From Thalassorhabdus alkalitolerans (GTDB taxonomy: Bacteria > Bacillota > Bacilli > Bacillales > Marinococcaceae): a DNA stretch of 64,000 nucleotides. The notes beneath the pieces are model-generated. The model saw only the letters and a list, made by a program, of their open reading frames with translations. It did no database searches and was not told the DNA's origin. The stretch lies in NCBI RefSeq assembly GCF_042656585.1, contig NZ_JBHSPG010000023.1, one strand, 5' to 3'. The position numbers and the translations under genes are program-made. Shown piece after piece: positions 26,436 through 34,527 of the stretch; the stretch's first letter is position 1, and each line of letters begins with the position of its first letter.

Positions 26436-26544
26436 TTTCGCCATCTCCCTTACGTGGTTCTTGTTAACTTAATCATGCCAAAATGTATAAGAAAATGTTA
26501 TCAGGGAACCTCCCTATTTCTCTGCATATTTTTCCTGATTTTAA

Positions 26545-26560
26545 TATGAGGTACATCACT
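26545..26560 (-). promoter_or_regulatory. Possible Fnr autoregulatory box
   Basis: Read on the plus strand, TATGAGGTACATCACT matches TGTGA-N6-TCACA at 8 of 10 positions. It lies 110 bases upstream of the fnr start. Confidence 0.4.
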
Positions 26561-26638
26561 TTACTAAGGAAAATAAAGATTAAAAAGCCACTTATAGCCC
26601 GCACATAAAAAGCAAGGTGAGAAGTATGGAGTAAGGGA

Positions 26639-26654
26639 TTTCCCTGACGGGAAA
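26639..26654. promoter_or_regulatory. Inverted repeat upstream of the response regulator
   Basis: TTTCCC-TGAC-GGGAAA, with an overlapping GGGATTTCCC palindrome, lies about 105 bases before the response-regulator start. NarL/DegU-type regulators bind such dyads, so autoregulation is a guess. Confidence 0.35.
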
Positions 26655-26760
26655 GCAGGAACAGTACAGAAAATATGCAGGAAATGCCTTAGCACAGAAG
26701 GTAATTTTGGTACAATAACAATATAGAATGTAAGATTTTGAGAGTAAAAGGGGAATGGGT

Positions 26761-27402
26761 ATGATTAACGTCTTAGTAGTAGATGATCATATGGTAGTAA
26801 GGTCCGGCCTTAAAACATTATTAGATGGAAAACATGAGATAAGAGTTATCGGTGAGGCCGCGGATGGAGAAGAAGCAATAGAAAAGGTAAAAGAATTAGC
26901 TCCAGATGTTGTGCTGATGGACTTAAGCATGCCTCATGGGATGGGCGGCCTTGAAGCAACAACTGAATTAAAAAAAACCGCCCCCTCTGTTTCAGTTCTG
27001 ATTTTAACGATGCATGATGATGAAGAATACTTATTTCAAGCCATCCATGCTGGGGCATCAGGGTACCTGTTAAAGAGCGCTCCCCACGAGGACCTTGTTT
27101 CAGCCATTACCTCTGTTTCAGCTGGTGAAGCCTATTTATCTCCAGAAGCAACCAAAAAACTCATGAATCAGTACAATGAGGGGAAAAGCAGTTCTTCCTT
27201 TGAAGTGTTATCTGAACGGGAAAGGGAAGTGTTGGAATTTATTGCAAAAGGCTACTCCAACAAAGAAATTGGGGAACAGCTTGTGATCAGTGTAAAAACA
27301 GTGGAATCACACAAAAGTAATTTAATGGAAAAGCTAGGGTTGAAGACGAAGCCTGATTTAGTGAAATACGCTTCAAAGAAGGGGCTGATTAAATTTGATT
27401 AA
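26761..27402 (+). CDS. NarL/DegU-type response regulator
   Basis: 213 residues. The receiver domain opens INVLVVDDHMVVRSGL (acidic pocket DD); the phosphoacceptor aspartate is in DVVLMDLSMPHGMGG, T in ILTMHDDEE and K in YLLKSAPHED. The C-terminal LuxR HTH is LSEREREVLEFIAKGYSNKEIGE. ATG 26761 has AAAAGGGG at 7-base spacing. It overlaps the kinase gene by 8 bases. The pair may be a NreBC-like sensor of oxygen or redox, given Fnr next door, but this is inference. Confidence 0.92.
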   Translation: MINVLVVDDHMVVRSGLKTLLDGKHEIRVIGEAADGEEAIEKVKELAPDVVLMDLSMPHGMGGLEATTELKKTAPSVSVLILTMHDDEEYLFQAIHAGASGYLLKSAPHEDLVSAITSVSAGEAYLSPEATKKLMNQYNEGKSSSSFEVLSEREREVLEFIAKGYSNKEIGEQLVISVKTVESHKSNLMEKLGLKTKPDLVKYASKKGLIKFD

Positions 27403-28471
27403 AAGAGAGCCGGAAACCCTTCTTTCAAATATCAAAAAAATAGAAGACCCCCAGTTTCGTAAGGCACTGCAGCATACCTTAAAAGAGCTGACAGATTTAA
27501 AATTTGCATTGGATGAATCAACCATTGTAGCCATCACAGACCATAAAGGAAAAATCATATACGTAAATGATAAGTTTTGTGAGATCTCTAAATACAAGAG
27601 AGAGGAAGTACTGGGAAAGGATCACCGCATTATTAATTCAGGGTATCACAGCAAGGAGTTTATGAAAGGGCTCTGGCAGACGATTCTTTCTGGAAATGTG
27701 TGGAAGGGAGAAATTAAAAATAAAGCAAAAGATCATACTTATTACTGGGTTAACACGACCATCGTGCCTTTTTTAGACGAAAATAATAAGCCGTATCAAT
27801 TTCTTGCGATCCGGAATGAAGTGACGAAATTAAAAAAAACAGAAGAAGAATTAAAGCAAATGATGAAAAAGGTTATAGGAATTCAGGAAGAAGAAAGAAA
27901 ACGCTTCTCCAGAGAACTACATGACGGTATTGGCCAAAGCTTATATTCACTGCTTATTCAAATGGATCAATTGATTAGTGAAGGAGAACAGGAAAGAGTC
28001 ACTGCCCTGCGAGAACAAGTAACGTATATTATTGAAGAGGTACGGAATATGGCTTGGGAGCTGAGGCCTGCTGTTTTAGATGACTTGGGTATAGTACCTG
28101 CAGTTCGTAAATATGTAACTAATTTTTCAAATCATTATGGGATCATGGTTGACACAGAATTTGATGTGAAAACAAGGCTTGAAATAGAAAAAGAAACCGC
28201 TATTTACCGAATCATCCAGGAGTCATTAACCAATATAGCAAAGTATGCTGATGTCTCCAGAGCATACGTGTCGATAATAGAAAAACAAAAGGAGATAGAA
28301 ATCTTCATTATTGACAAGGGCAAAGGGTTCGTTCGCAACCGCCACCATAAAGGAGTAGGGTTGTTTAGTATGGAGGAAAGAGCGAACGCTATTGATGCTC
28401 ATTTCTCCCTGAAAACGGAAAAAAACAAGGGGACAAGTATTTCCTTGCAGGTTCCTAAGGAGTCACCATAA
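27395..28471 (+). CDS. PAS sensor histidine kinase (HisKA_3 type)
   Basis: 358 residues, cytoplasmic, without membrane helices. The PAS domain covers about residues 40-150 (ALDESTIVAITDHKGKIIYVN, with the PAC region WVNTTIVPFLDENNKPY). The dimerisation box ERKRFSRELHDGIGQSL contains the phosphoacceptor His near residue 178. The HATPase domain has a Q(E)SLTNIAKYA N-box and DKGKGF and GVGLFSMEERA boxes. This is the NarX/DegS/NreB class; no cysteine cluster is seen, so a PAS cofactor may sense the signal. Starts at TTG 27395. It resembles the PAS of the kinase at 35823. Confidence 0.9.
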   Translation: MIKREPETLLSNIKKIEDPQFRKALQHTLKELTDLKFALDESTIVAITDHKGKIIYVNDKFCEISKYKREEVLGKDHRIINSGYHSKEFMKGLWQTILSGNVWKGEIKNKAKDHTYYWVNTTIVPFLDENNKPYQFLAIRNEVTKLKKTEEELKQMMKKVIGIQEEERKRFSRELHDGIGQSLYSLLIQMDQLISEGEQERVTALREQVTYIIEEVRNMAWELRPAVLDDLGIVPAVRKYVTNFSNHYGIMVDTEFDVKTRLEIEKETAIYRIIQESLTNIAKYADVSRAYVSIIEKQKEIEIFIIDKGKGFVRNRHHKGVGLFSMEERANAIDAHFSLKTEKNKGTSISLQVPKESP

Positions 28472-28488
28472 AAGAACAGGAAACAGAA

Positions 28489-28515
28489 AACCGGGTTAGC
28501 TCCCGGTTTTTTTTG
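28489..28515 (+). terminator. Terminator of the two-component genes
   Basis: AACCGGG-TTAGCT-CCCGGTT then eight Ts. Confidence 0.9.
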
Positions 28516-28530
28516 TTGACTTGTTTAAAA

Positions 28531-28564
28531 GTATTAGTGTACTATTTAACTAGTACACTAATAC
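28531..28564. promoter_or_regulatory. YtrA-type operator: perfect 14-bp inverted repeat
   Basis: GTATTAGTGTACTA and its exact complement are separated by TTTAAC. It overlaps a promoter (-35 TTGACT at 28516, -10 TACTAT at 28540) and ends just before AAAGGAG of the permease gene. The GntR protein encoded in the same operon is the natural ligand. Confidence 0.8.
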
Positions 28565-28582
28565 AAAAGGAGTGAACAAAGC

Positions 28583-29389
28583 ATGAAGAAATGGCTGAAA
28601 CTTGTTCAAAAAGAATTTAAAACGACTCAAGTACTTTTTTATTTTGGCCTTGTTTTAATTGGGGCTGTCCTTGTATTTGCTTATTTTTTAGCTCGGGGAA
28701 ATCCAGGGACAGACGCGCCGACTTTAATGCTCATTTTTTTAACGGGCGGTCTTTTTATGCATGTCTTTTATGCACCTGCTTACCTTTTCATTAACATGCA
28801 GCAAGAACTGAAGACACTTCATCTCTGGCTTCACACGCCAAGGCCGGGTTGGCAGCTGTTAGCTGCGAAAATAACAGCTGCCCTCACAGCATTGACAATA
28901 AATTTGTTTATTAATGGCCTGCTGTTTTTAATATTTACAGCCTATCTATTAGATGCTGATATGATTCCAAGTGCCGCTGAAGTTATCCAGCTGATTACGT
29001 TAAGCTTTTTGGTTATTTTAGGGGTTTCCACATTGATTGCTATGTGGGTTTTATTTTACTATTCCGTATATTTTGCTTTACGGAGAACGATCGGCCGCCT
29101 AGGGTGGATAGCAGTCATCCTAGTTGTTATGACTATTTCCTGGGTGTATGTGAGATATTTGGATTCAGCGATGTACGCAGCATTAACGAGCTGGGGTGAA
29201 ATTGAACTTAGTTTCGAAACAGGTTTGTTTCAGCAAACTCAATATTTTATCGAGAGCGGAAATGCAGAAGTCACCGTAGGAAGCGGTATAGGTGTTATCA
29301 CTTTAGGATTGTTTGTTTACCATGCTGTTGAATTTCTTCTGTTATTCTTATTCACATCCTGGCTCATCGACAAGAAGGCGGAGGTGTAA
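28583..29389 (+). CDS. ABC transporter permease-like membrane protein
   Basis: 268 residues with about six membrane helices: helix 1 near residues 18-38 (VLFYFGLVLIGAVLVF), the last at 235-260. The first cytoplasmic stretch is basic (KKWLKLVQKEFKTTQ). No signature motif names the substrate. It is the first gene of a compact operon with a YtrA-type repressor and an ABC ATPase, so it is the membrane part of a YtrABC-like system, often induced by cell-envelope stress. ATG follows AAAAGGAG. Confidence 0.78.
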   Translation: MKKWLKLVQKEFKTTQVLFYFGLVLIGAVLVFAYFLARGNPGTDAPTLMLIFLTGGLFMHVFYAPAYLFINMQQELKTLHLWLHTPRPGWQLLAAKITAALTALTINLFINGLLFLIFTAYLLDADMIPSAAEVIQLITLSFLVILGVSTLIAMWVLFYYSVYFALRRTIGRLGWIAVILVVMTISWVYVRYLDSAMYAALTSWGEIELSFETGLFQQTQYFIESGNAEVTVGSGIGVITLGLFVYHAVEFLLLFLFTSWLIDKKAEV

Positions 29390-29392
29390 AAA

Positions 29393-29767
29393 ATGACTCA
29401 GCCTTTTGATACATCTAAGCCTATATACCGGCAGCTTGCTGACAGGTTGTACTGGAAAATACTCCGTAATGAATTATCAGCCGGTGACAAGCTCCCTTCA
29501 GTACGTGATACAGCAGTAGAATTCGGTTTAAATCCAAACACAGTTTCAAGAACTTATAGTGAAATGGAGCGGGATGGTGTGGTGGAGACTAAAAGAGGAC
29601 AAGGAACATTTGTCACACAAAGTGAGGAAGCACTTACAGAGTTAAGAGAGAGGTTGAAAGATACGCACATCAGGCAGTTTGTTAAAGAAATGGAAGCGAT
29701 GGGCTTTGAGGCCGAAGATATGATTAATGGAATTCAAAAATATATCGCTGAGGAGAGAGACTCATGA
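29393..29767 (+). CDS. GntR family regulator, YtrA subfamily
   Basis: 124 residues. The winged helix (KPIYRQLADRLYWKILRNEL, then SAGDKLPSVRDTAVEFGLNPN and GTFVTQ) fills the first 75 residues, and only a short dimerisation tail follows, the trademark of YtrA regulators. It starts four bases after the permease stop and its own stop overlaps the ATPase start (ATGA). It should repress the operon through the perfect palindrome at 28531-28564. Confidence 0.92.
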   Translation: MTQPFDTSKPIYRQLADRLYWKILRNELSAGDKLPSVRDTAVEFGLNPNTVSRTYSEMERDGVVETKRGQGTFVTQSEEALTELRERLKDTHIRQFVKEMEAMGFEAEDMINGIQKYIAEERDS

Positions 29768-30465
29768 TTGAATTTCAAAATGTAACGAAAAATTATGGGA
29801 GAAAACGAGCTGTTCGTGATACTTCTTTTTCGGTTTTGAAAAACGGTGTTACCGGCCTCGTAGGAGCCAATGGAAGCGGTAAGTCTACTTTGTTAAAAAT
29901 GGCAGCCGGACTCATTCGTCCTTCTAGTGGAAAAGTTACTGTAAATGGAAAGCCAGTGACACGGCAGATAGCAGATGACATTTCATACTTATCTGAATTG
30001 GATGAATACTATCGTTATCAAACAGTAAGCCAGCTTCTTGATTTACAGGAATCTTTATTTAATGATTTTAATAAAGAAAAAGCAAGGGACATATTGAATT
30101 TCATGGAAGTGGAGAAAGAAGCTAAGCTTAAAAATTTATCTAAAGGAAACAGAGGAAGAGTGAAAATTGCGATCACCCTTGCAAGAGAAACGCCAGTCGT
30201 CCTGATGGATGAGCCTCTTTCTGGTCTGGACCCGATGGTGCGCCAGTCGATCGTGAAAGGGTTAATTTCTTTTATCGACTTAGAATATCAGGCGTTGATT
30301 CTGACTACTCATGAAATTAGTGAGATTGAAACGTTACTTGACAGAGTAATTGTAATAAAAGAAGGAAAAATTATCGGAGATCAGGAAACGGAGACCATCA
30401 GAATGCAGCATCAGCAAGGCATAGTAGATTGGATGACGGAACTGTATAAAGCGGAAGAAAAATAA
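29764..30465 (+). CDS. ABC transporter ATP-binding protein (YtrB-like)
   Basis: 233 residues. Walker A is GANGSGKSTLL near residue 38, the signature is LSKGNRGRVKIA near residue 130, and Walker B is VVLMDEPLSGLD near residue 150, with the switch His in TTHEISE. The signature (LSKGNRGR) deviates from LSGGQ as is usual in this subgroup. It forms a transporter with the permease at 28583. The preceding YtrA regulator suggests induction by envelope-active compounds. Confidence 0.92.
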   Translation: MIEFQNVTKNYGRKRAVRDTSFSVLKNGVTGLVGANGSGKSTLLKMAAGLIRPSSGKVTVNGKPVTRQIADDISYLSELDEYYRYQTVSQLLDLQESLFNDFNKEKARDILNFMEVEKEAKLKNLSKGNRGRVKIAITLARETPVVLMDEPLSGLDPMVRQSIVKGLISFIDLEYQALILTTHEISEIETLLDRVIVIKEGKIIGDQETETIRMQHQQGIVDWMTELYKAEEK

Positions 30466-30634
30466 GGAAAGTTTAACGTTCAACTATTTATGTTTATGCC
30501 TGGGAAGTTCTTATTATATGTAATTATAAGGCTGGCTGTGTCATCAGGCTCCGATTCCTCTTTTTATGTTTTAGATGATATCCATTTAACCTGCCGGTTG
30601 CATTTACAAGGAGTGTACCTGGCAGGTTATTTAC

Positions 30635-30895
30635 TTAGTGAAGGTTTTTGCTGATTTGATCGTCCTCATTGTTCGTTGTGCCTAAGCCTTTTTCGGCAGC
30701 AAGGCTTATAAACTCATGATATAAGTAATGCAGCAAAATTGAATACCTTTCTTTACAGGAGGCTTGGTTGAATATAGTTTTTAAATCTTTATCACTCAGT
30801 TCTGAAAGCACTCCCTCAATAATTATAAAAGCATCTTCTTCATCCCCTGTAATGTGATCCTTATACATATCATACAACTCTTCCACCAGTTTCAT
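30635..30895 (-). CDS. Small acidic protein, DUF6154-like
   Basis: 86 residues, soluble and helical: it opens MKLVEELYDMYKDHITGDEEDA and includes a central VLSELSDKDLK. The opening is typical of a small conserved Bacillaceae family I know as DUF6154; function unknown. GGGAGGGATG precedes the ATG. The gene faces the ABC operon convergently, inside the spoVK element. Confidence 0.7.
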   Translation of the reverse strand: MKLVEELYDMYKDHITGDEEDAFIIIEGVLSELSDKDLKTIFNQASCKERYSILLHYLYHEFISLAAEKGLGTTNNEDDQISKNLH

Positions 30896-31048
30896 GTCAT
30901 CCCTCCCTTTCCTGATTGTATACCCTTACTATGGGCGAGTCCTGTGCCCTTTATTCCGAAAAAGGGGTGAAAGTATGTACAAGTTGCCAAAAAGAATTCA
31001 AGAATAAAACCATAGGCAATTACCACAATAAAGGAGAAAGGTGGTGAG

Positions 31049-31243
31049 ATGGTGGTACAAAAACTTGGTGTTCATGAAGCGGCAGAACTTCACGAGTTAG
31101 TCATGTTCAAAAACCTCTGTTTAACGAAGTCTTCAATGATGCAAGGACTAGTCAATGATAACGAACTGCAAACTTTAATGCAGCAGGATATACAAAGCTC
31201 TACACAGGCAATTCAACAGTTGCAGGGGTTACTGCAAAAATAA
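31049..31243 (+). CDS. Spore coat protein, YraG-like (CotF N-half type)
   Basis: 64 residues. The stretch HEAAELHELVMFKNLCLTKS, then MMQGLVNDNELQTLMQQD, matches YraG-type coat proteins, equivalent to the N-terminal half of CotF. AAAGGTGGTGAG precedes the ATG. With the 31256 gene it forms the usual yraG-yraF-like pair. Coat proteins are made in the mother cell, which is notable because this pair lies on the DNA predicted to be excised there. Confidence 0.85.
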   Translation: MVVQKLGVHEAAELHELVMFKNLCLTKSSMMQGLVNDNELQTLMQQDIQSSTQAIQQLQGLLQK

Positions 31244-31255
31244 GGAGGGAAGAAA

Positions 31256-31564
31256 ATGAACAATATGGTACAAAGTATGGCTGGAATGGGAGCCATGACA
31301 GACCAGGTGATTGCAACAGACTTACTGATTTCTGCAAAATCAGGAGTAAGAAATTGTGCGATTGCTTTAACAGAAGCGGCTACTCCGGAAGTAAGGAATG
31401 TCCTTCAACAGCAATTGACACAGGCAGTGCAATTTCACGGGCAAGTATCCCAGTATATGATGGAAAAAGGATATTATCATCCATATCATCCTCAGGAGCA
31501 ATACAATATAGATTTTGCTGCCTCGCAGGCTGCACTAAATACGTCACAAGATCAGCTGCAATAA
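31256..31564 (+). CDS. Spore coat protein, CotF/YraF-like
   Basis: 102 residues. The core reads ATDLLISAKSGVRNCAIALTE, then an ATPEVRNVLQQQL helix and the YMMEKGYYHPYHPQEQY tail, which is diagnostic of CotF-family coat proteins. It lies 12 bases after the YraG-like gene. The predicted four-helix bundle is ferritin-like. Expected location is the spore coat. Confidence 0.92.
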   Translation: MNNMVQSMAGMGAMTDQVIATDLLISAKSGVRNCAIALTEAATPEVRNVLQQQLTQAVQFHGQVSQYMMEKGYYHPYHPQEQYNIDFAASQAALNTSQDQLQ

Positions 31565-31569
31565 AAAAG

Positions 31570-31622
31570 AAAAGAGAAGAGGATAAGCGTTCTTCCCGCT
31601 ATTTTTTCCTTTTCTCTTTTTT
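31570..31622 (+). terminator. Terminator of the coat gene pair
   Basis: GAAAAGAGAA pairs with TTTTCTCTT across a long loop, followed by a T run. Confidence 0.6.
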
Positions 31623-31694
31623 TATAATTATATAAGCGTGTCAAAGAGTAGTGAGCTATAATAAGGAAAGAAACTATGTTAAAGGAGCAGTAGG

Positions 31695-32120
31695 ATGTAC
31701 ATTTCAGAAGTAGGTATTCAGCTTTCCAATGCTGATACAGATATGATGGGTGTGATATACCATGGTAATTACGTTAAGTGGCTTGAGCTTGGCAGAACCC
31801 AATTAATTGAGGATGCCGGTTACAGTTACTTAGAAATGGAGAAAGCGGGCTACTATGCGCCGGTTCACCATCTTGACATTACATATAAACACTCTGTTCG
31901 CCTTGGGGATCAGATTACTGTACAAACGTGGGTGGAAGAAAATCATCGAGCGAAAACCATTTATGGGTTTTCTATTGTCAATCAGGAGGAAAAGGTTTGT
32001 GCACAAGGAAGTACCACACATATTGTAGTTAAGAAAGAGAATTTCAAGCCCACCTCTTTTAAAAAGGCGTTTCCAGAATGGTTTCAAAAATATGAGGAAA
32101 TAAAAAAGCCTACAACCTAA
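31695..32120 (+). CDS. Acyl-CoA thioesterase (YbgC/4HBT hotdog fold)
   Basis: 141 residues. The N-terminal active-site region is SNADTDMMGVIYHGNYVKWLE, the FadM/YbgC pattern in which the Asp acts as base or nucleophile, followed by the hot-dog helix. The remainder (SVRLGDQITVQTWV) matches the fold. It hydrolyses acyl-CoA thioesters; substrate unknown. AAAGGAGCAG precedes the ATG. It sits just before an RsbR-like gene. Confidence 0.9.
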   Translation: MYISEVGIQLSNADTDMMGVIYHGNYVKWLELGRTQLIEDAGYSYLEMEKAGYYAPVHHLDITYKHSVRLGDQITVQTWVEENHRAKTIYGFSIVNQEEKVCAQGSTTHIVVKKENFKPTSFKKAFPEWFQKYEEIKKPTT

Positions 32121-32168
32121 CAAAAATTTAATGCAAATACGTTGTTCGTTTAAAAAGGAGAGAAAAAA

Positions 32169-33002
32169 GTGAAAAATCAAGAAGCTTTATATTCCTTTTT
32201 ACTGGAGAATTCCAGAACATTAACGGAAGAGTGGTATGAGTCATTAACGGAAACGGATCCTTCCTCCGTTTATGCTTCCACGAATCCAGAGGTCATTCGT
32301 ACCCTGAAAAATCAAAACCATGAATTTCATCTTCATTTTATTGAGATTTTTGCAGAAGAAGAAAAAGCATGGTTTGAGAAGTCTTTGCCATGGATAAATG
32401 AAATAGCCCGGGACAGTGAACATTTAAGAACGCCCCATCACCATGTTATTCGAGAGTTTATGAGAGTGCGGGCCCAGTATTTAAACTACATTCAGCAGTT
32501 TGTTGATCGTGCTGAAAGACCTGTTTCTCTTGAGGAGATCTCTTCCTGGAACGAAAAAGTGATCTTTGGGATTGATAAAACAATACTCACGTTTGTTGAA
32601 GAAGCACAAAAAAACGCGAAAAAGCTCTTAAGTGAAAAGCAGGATATGATTAATGAGCTAAGTGTACCAATAATCAAGCTTAATCATAATACAGCATTAT
32701 TGCCTATTATAGGGGCAATTGACAGTGACCGCGCTGCTATTATATTGGAGCACACGCTTCATCAATGTTCCGTGGAAAGTATTACCCATTTATTTATCGA
32801 TTTATCAGGGGTAGCTGAAATCGATACAATGGTCGCCCACCAGATTTCACACTTATTGAAAGCATTGAGCCTCCTTGGAATAGAGTCAACCCTGTCTGGC
32901 ATTCGTCCGGAGATTGCCCAAACAGCCGTTCAGTTAAATATTTCCTTTGACAAGGTTGAGATCAAATCGTCTCTTTCTCATGCTTTATCACTAAAAAAGT
33001 AA
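32169..33002 (+). CDS. RsbR-type STAS domain stress regulator, paralogue 2
   Basis: 277 residues. N-terminal helical sensor domain (about 1-155), then STAS: VPIIKLNHNTALLPIIGAID. The first phosphorylation site is a serine here (GAIDSDRA) and the second is threonine (EIDTMVAHQ); IRPEIAQTAVQL is the usual C-terminal STAS helix. It would be a second stressosome component carried by the same element as the gene at 22910. GTG 32169 follows AAAGGAGAG. Confidence 0.87.
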   Translation: MKNQEALYSFLLENSRTLTEEWYESLTETDPSSVYASTNPEVIRTLKNQNHEFHLHFIEIFAEEEKAWFEKSLPWINEIARDSEHLRTPHHHVIREFMRVRAQYLNYIQQFVDRAERPVSLEEISSWNEKVIFGIDKTILTFVEEAQKNAKKLLSEKQDMINELSVPIIKLNHNTALLPIIGAIDSDRAAIILEHTLHQCSVESITHLFIDLSGVAEIDTMVAHQISHLLKALSLLGIESTLSGIRPEIAQTAVQLNISFDKVEIKSSLSHALSLKK

Positions 33003-33107
33003 GGACTTCTCATTATTACTGGTACCTTTTGATATCATCAGAAGAAGGGAATACATGAGAGGAATAAAGGGAATACCATTTACAAGACAACAATAAGGAG
33101 GTCTTGT

Positions 33108-33380
33108 ATGAGCCCCCCTTTACGGATTAAAAGCCAGCTAAAAAAGCAGCTTGGTGATAAACTTGATGAAGAAATAATCTCACTCATGTCAGAAGCCATA
33201 GAGCAGGAGATTCATAAATTTCAAGTGGAAAGAACTTGGGCCGGTTATATTAGGGCCTATTATAATTCCCATACTACCAGAGTAAGGGTTAAGGTCGGCC
33301 CAAGAGACTTAGAGTTTACCAGGAGCGGAGAACTCATGTCTTCAGGGGTCTTTGTTATCTCAGGACAGCTGCGTGTATAA
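33108..33380 (+). CDS. Conserved hypothetical protein, 90 aa
   Basis: A helical N-terminal half (SQLKKQLGDKLDEEIISLMS) then a beta-rich, basic C-terminal half (HTTRVRVKVGPRDLEF). No membrane segment, no cysteine. A strong AAGGAGG precedes the ATG. It lies between the RsbR-like gene and the CxxCxGxG miniproteins. I recognise no family; a nucleic-acid or scaffold role cannot be judged. Confidence 0.6.
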   Translation: MSPPLRIKSQLKKQLGDKLDEEIISLMSEAIEQEIHKFQVERTWAGYIRAYYNSHTTRVRVKVGPRDLEFTRSGELMSSGVFVISGQLRV

Positions 33381-33408
33381 TCTCACAACAGAAAGAGCCA
33401 GTATGCCA

Positions 33409-33621
33409 CTATGGCTGCTGGCTCTTTTCGTGCCAGGTTGTAAATGAACCGTTTCCTTCACACCCTGAACATTTCTCTGGAGGAGCATAATGGTACTCAT
33501 TAATATGAAGAGAATATCCTTTTCCTCTGCAGTCGGGACAAAGGCCTTTGGACTCCATTTTAGCAATTCTTCTTTGATATAACGCATCCTGCCAATCTGT
33601 TAAGGTTTGAAGCAATCCCAT
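33409..33621 (-). CDS. CxxCxGxG zinc-finger miniprotein, copy 1
   Basis: 70 residues. A basic helix (LTDWQDALYQRRIAKMESKG) leads into LCPDCRGKGY and, 20 residues on, CSGCEGNGSF: two CxxCxGxG units like half of a DnaJ zinc finger, so one zinc ion is likely. The ATG at 33621 is 9 bases from GAGGTG. The second copy is 80 bases upstream. The family is common in Bacillaceae and sometimes mislabelled methionine aminopeptidase. Confidence 0.75.
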   Translation of the reverse strand: MGLLQTLTDWQDALYQRRIAKMESKGLCPDCRGKGYSLHINEYHYAPPEKCSGCEGNGSFTTWHEKSQQP

Positions 33622-33698
33622 CTCAAATCTCACCTCTTTTTGTCTTATCAGTTTGTGTAGGGAACTAAATCTTTATACAACATAAAGACAATTGTAAG

Positions 33699-33923
33699 TT
33701 ATTTGTTTTCTTTACTTGCTTTTTTGAGGTTTTCCCAGTCAGTGAATAAACCGCTGCCGTTACACCCTGAGCAATCGTATAAAGCAGAGTACATCGCTTC
33801 CATTGCAGAAATTTGGTATCCCGTTCCTCTGCATTCAGGGCATTTCCCTTGCTTTTCCATTTTTTCTATTCTTTTCTTATATCTCTTTTTATGCCATTCT
33901 TTGAGCTTCTGCCAAAGACTCAT
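33699..33923 (-). CDS. CxxCxGxG zinc-finger miniprotein, copy 2
   Basis: 74 residues with the same layout as the 33409 gene: basic helix (KLKEWHKKRYKKRIEKMEKQG), CPECRGTGY, and CSGCNGSGLF. The tandem arrangement indicates duplication. ATG 33923 is 6 bases from GAGGTG. Role unknown; adaptor of a chaperone or RNA-binding mini-finger are options. Confidence 0.75.
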   Translation of the reverse strand: MSLWQKLKEWHKKRYKKRIEKMEKQGKCPECRGTGYQISAMEAMYSALYDCSGCNGSGLFTDWENLKKASKENK

Positions 33924-34097
33924 TTCTTTCACCTCAAATCTGTTTAACTGGTTGTGCTATCAGTATATGTGAAAATAAAGAGAAGGTACGAAATGGTTGA
34001 AAGCAAGGCTGCTGTACCTTGAAGCAGGTTCTTTTTGGAGCATAGCGGGTATAGAGTGCTGTAAGAAGGTTTGTTGAAACGAACAGGAGAGATATAT

Positions 34098-34481
34098 ATG
34101 AATGCGTTCTATTTGCTGGCAGGCTTTGTGGCTGTGGCGACTGCTTTTACGCATGCAGCCTGGGGGGAGAGAGTGATTGTTCCTGAGTTGAAGAAGTCCA
34201 AAATGAATGAATTAGCAAGAGCTGGTTTTCACATTGCATGGCATCAAGTGACAGCTCTTTTGTTTGCCGGAGGAATAGCGCTAATCCTGGTATCCATGTT
34301 TGCTGGGGTTATTGGCGATATGGCAGCCGTTCTTTTGGTTGCTTTTATCTTATTTAACAATATTATTGTATTCCTTACAGTAAGCCGGTTAAAATATCCT
34401 AAGGTTACCTCCCGGACTCTTCCACCTATAACTAACTCGATTGTTATGATTCTCCTTATTATAGGAGGATGGTTTTATTAA
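34098..34481 (+). CDS. Four-helix integral membrane protein
   Basis: 127 residues with four predicted membrane helices (about 4-22, 50-70, 75-95 and 108-125). HAAWGERVIVPEL and FHIAWHQVT carry conserved-looking histidines that could bind haem or metal. No family assigned with confidence. ATG 34098 has AGGAGA upstream; a TTG at 34071 is less likely. Confidence 0.65.
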   Translation: MNAFYLLAGFVAVATAFTHAAWGERVIVPELKKSKMNELARAGFHIAWHQVTALLFAGGIALILVSMFAGVIGDMAAVLLVAFILFNNIIVFLTVSRLKYPKVTSRTLPPITNSIVMILLIIGGWFY

Positions 34482-34527
34482 CCTGCTTCACATTACAAGC
34501 TCTTAATACTAAGGAAGTGATACAAAT

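Noticed and set aside
30482..30650. 51-codon frame downstream of the YtrB-like gene
   Set aside because: No ribosome site, and it runs antisense into the DUF6154-like gene.
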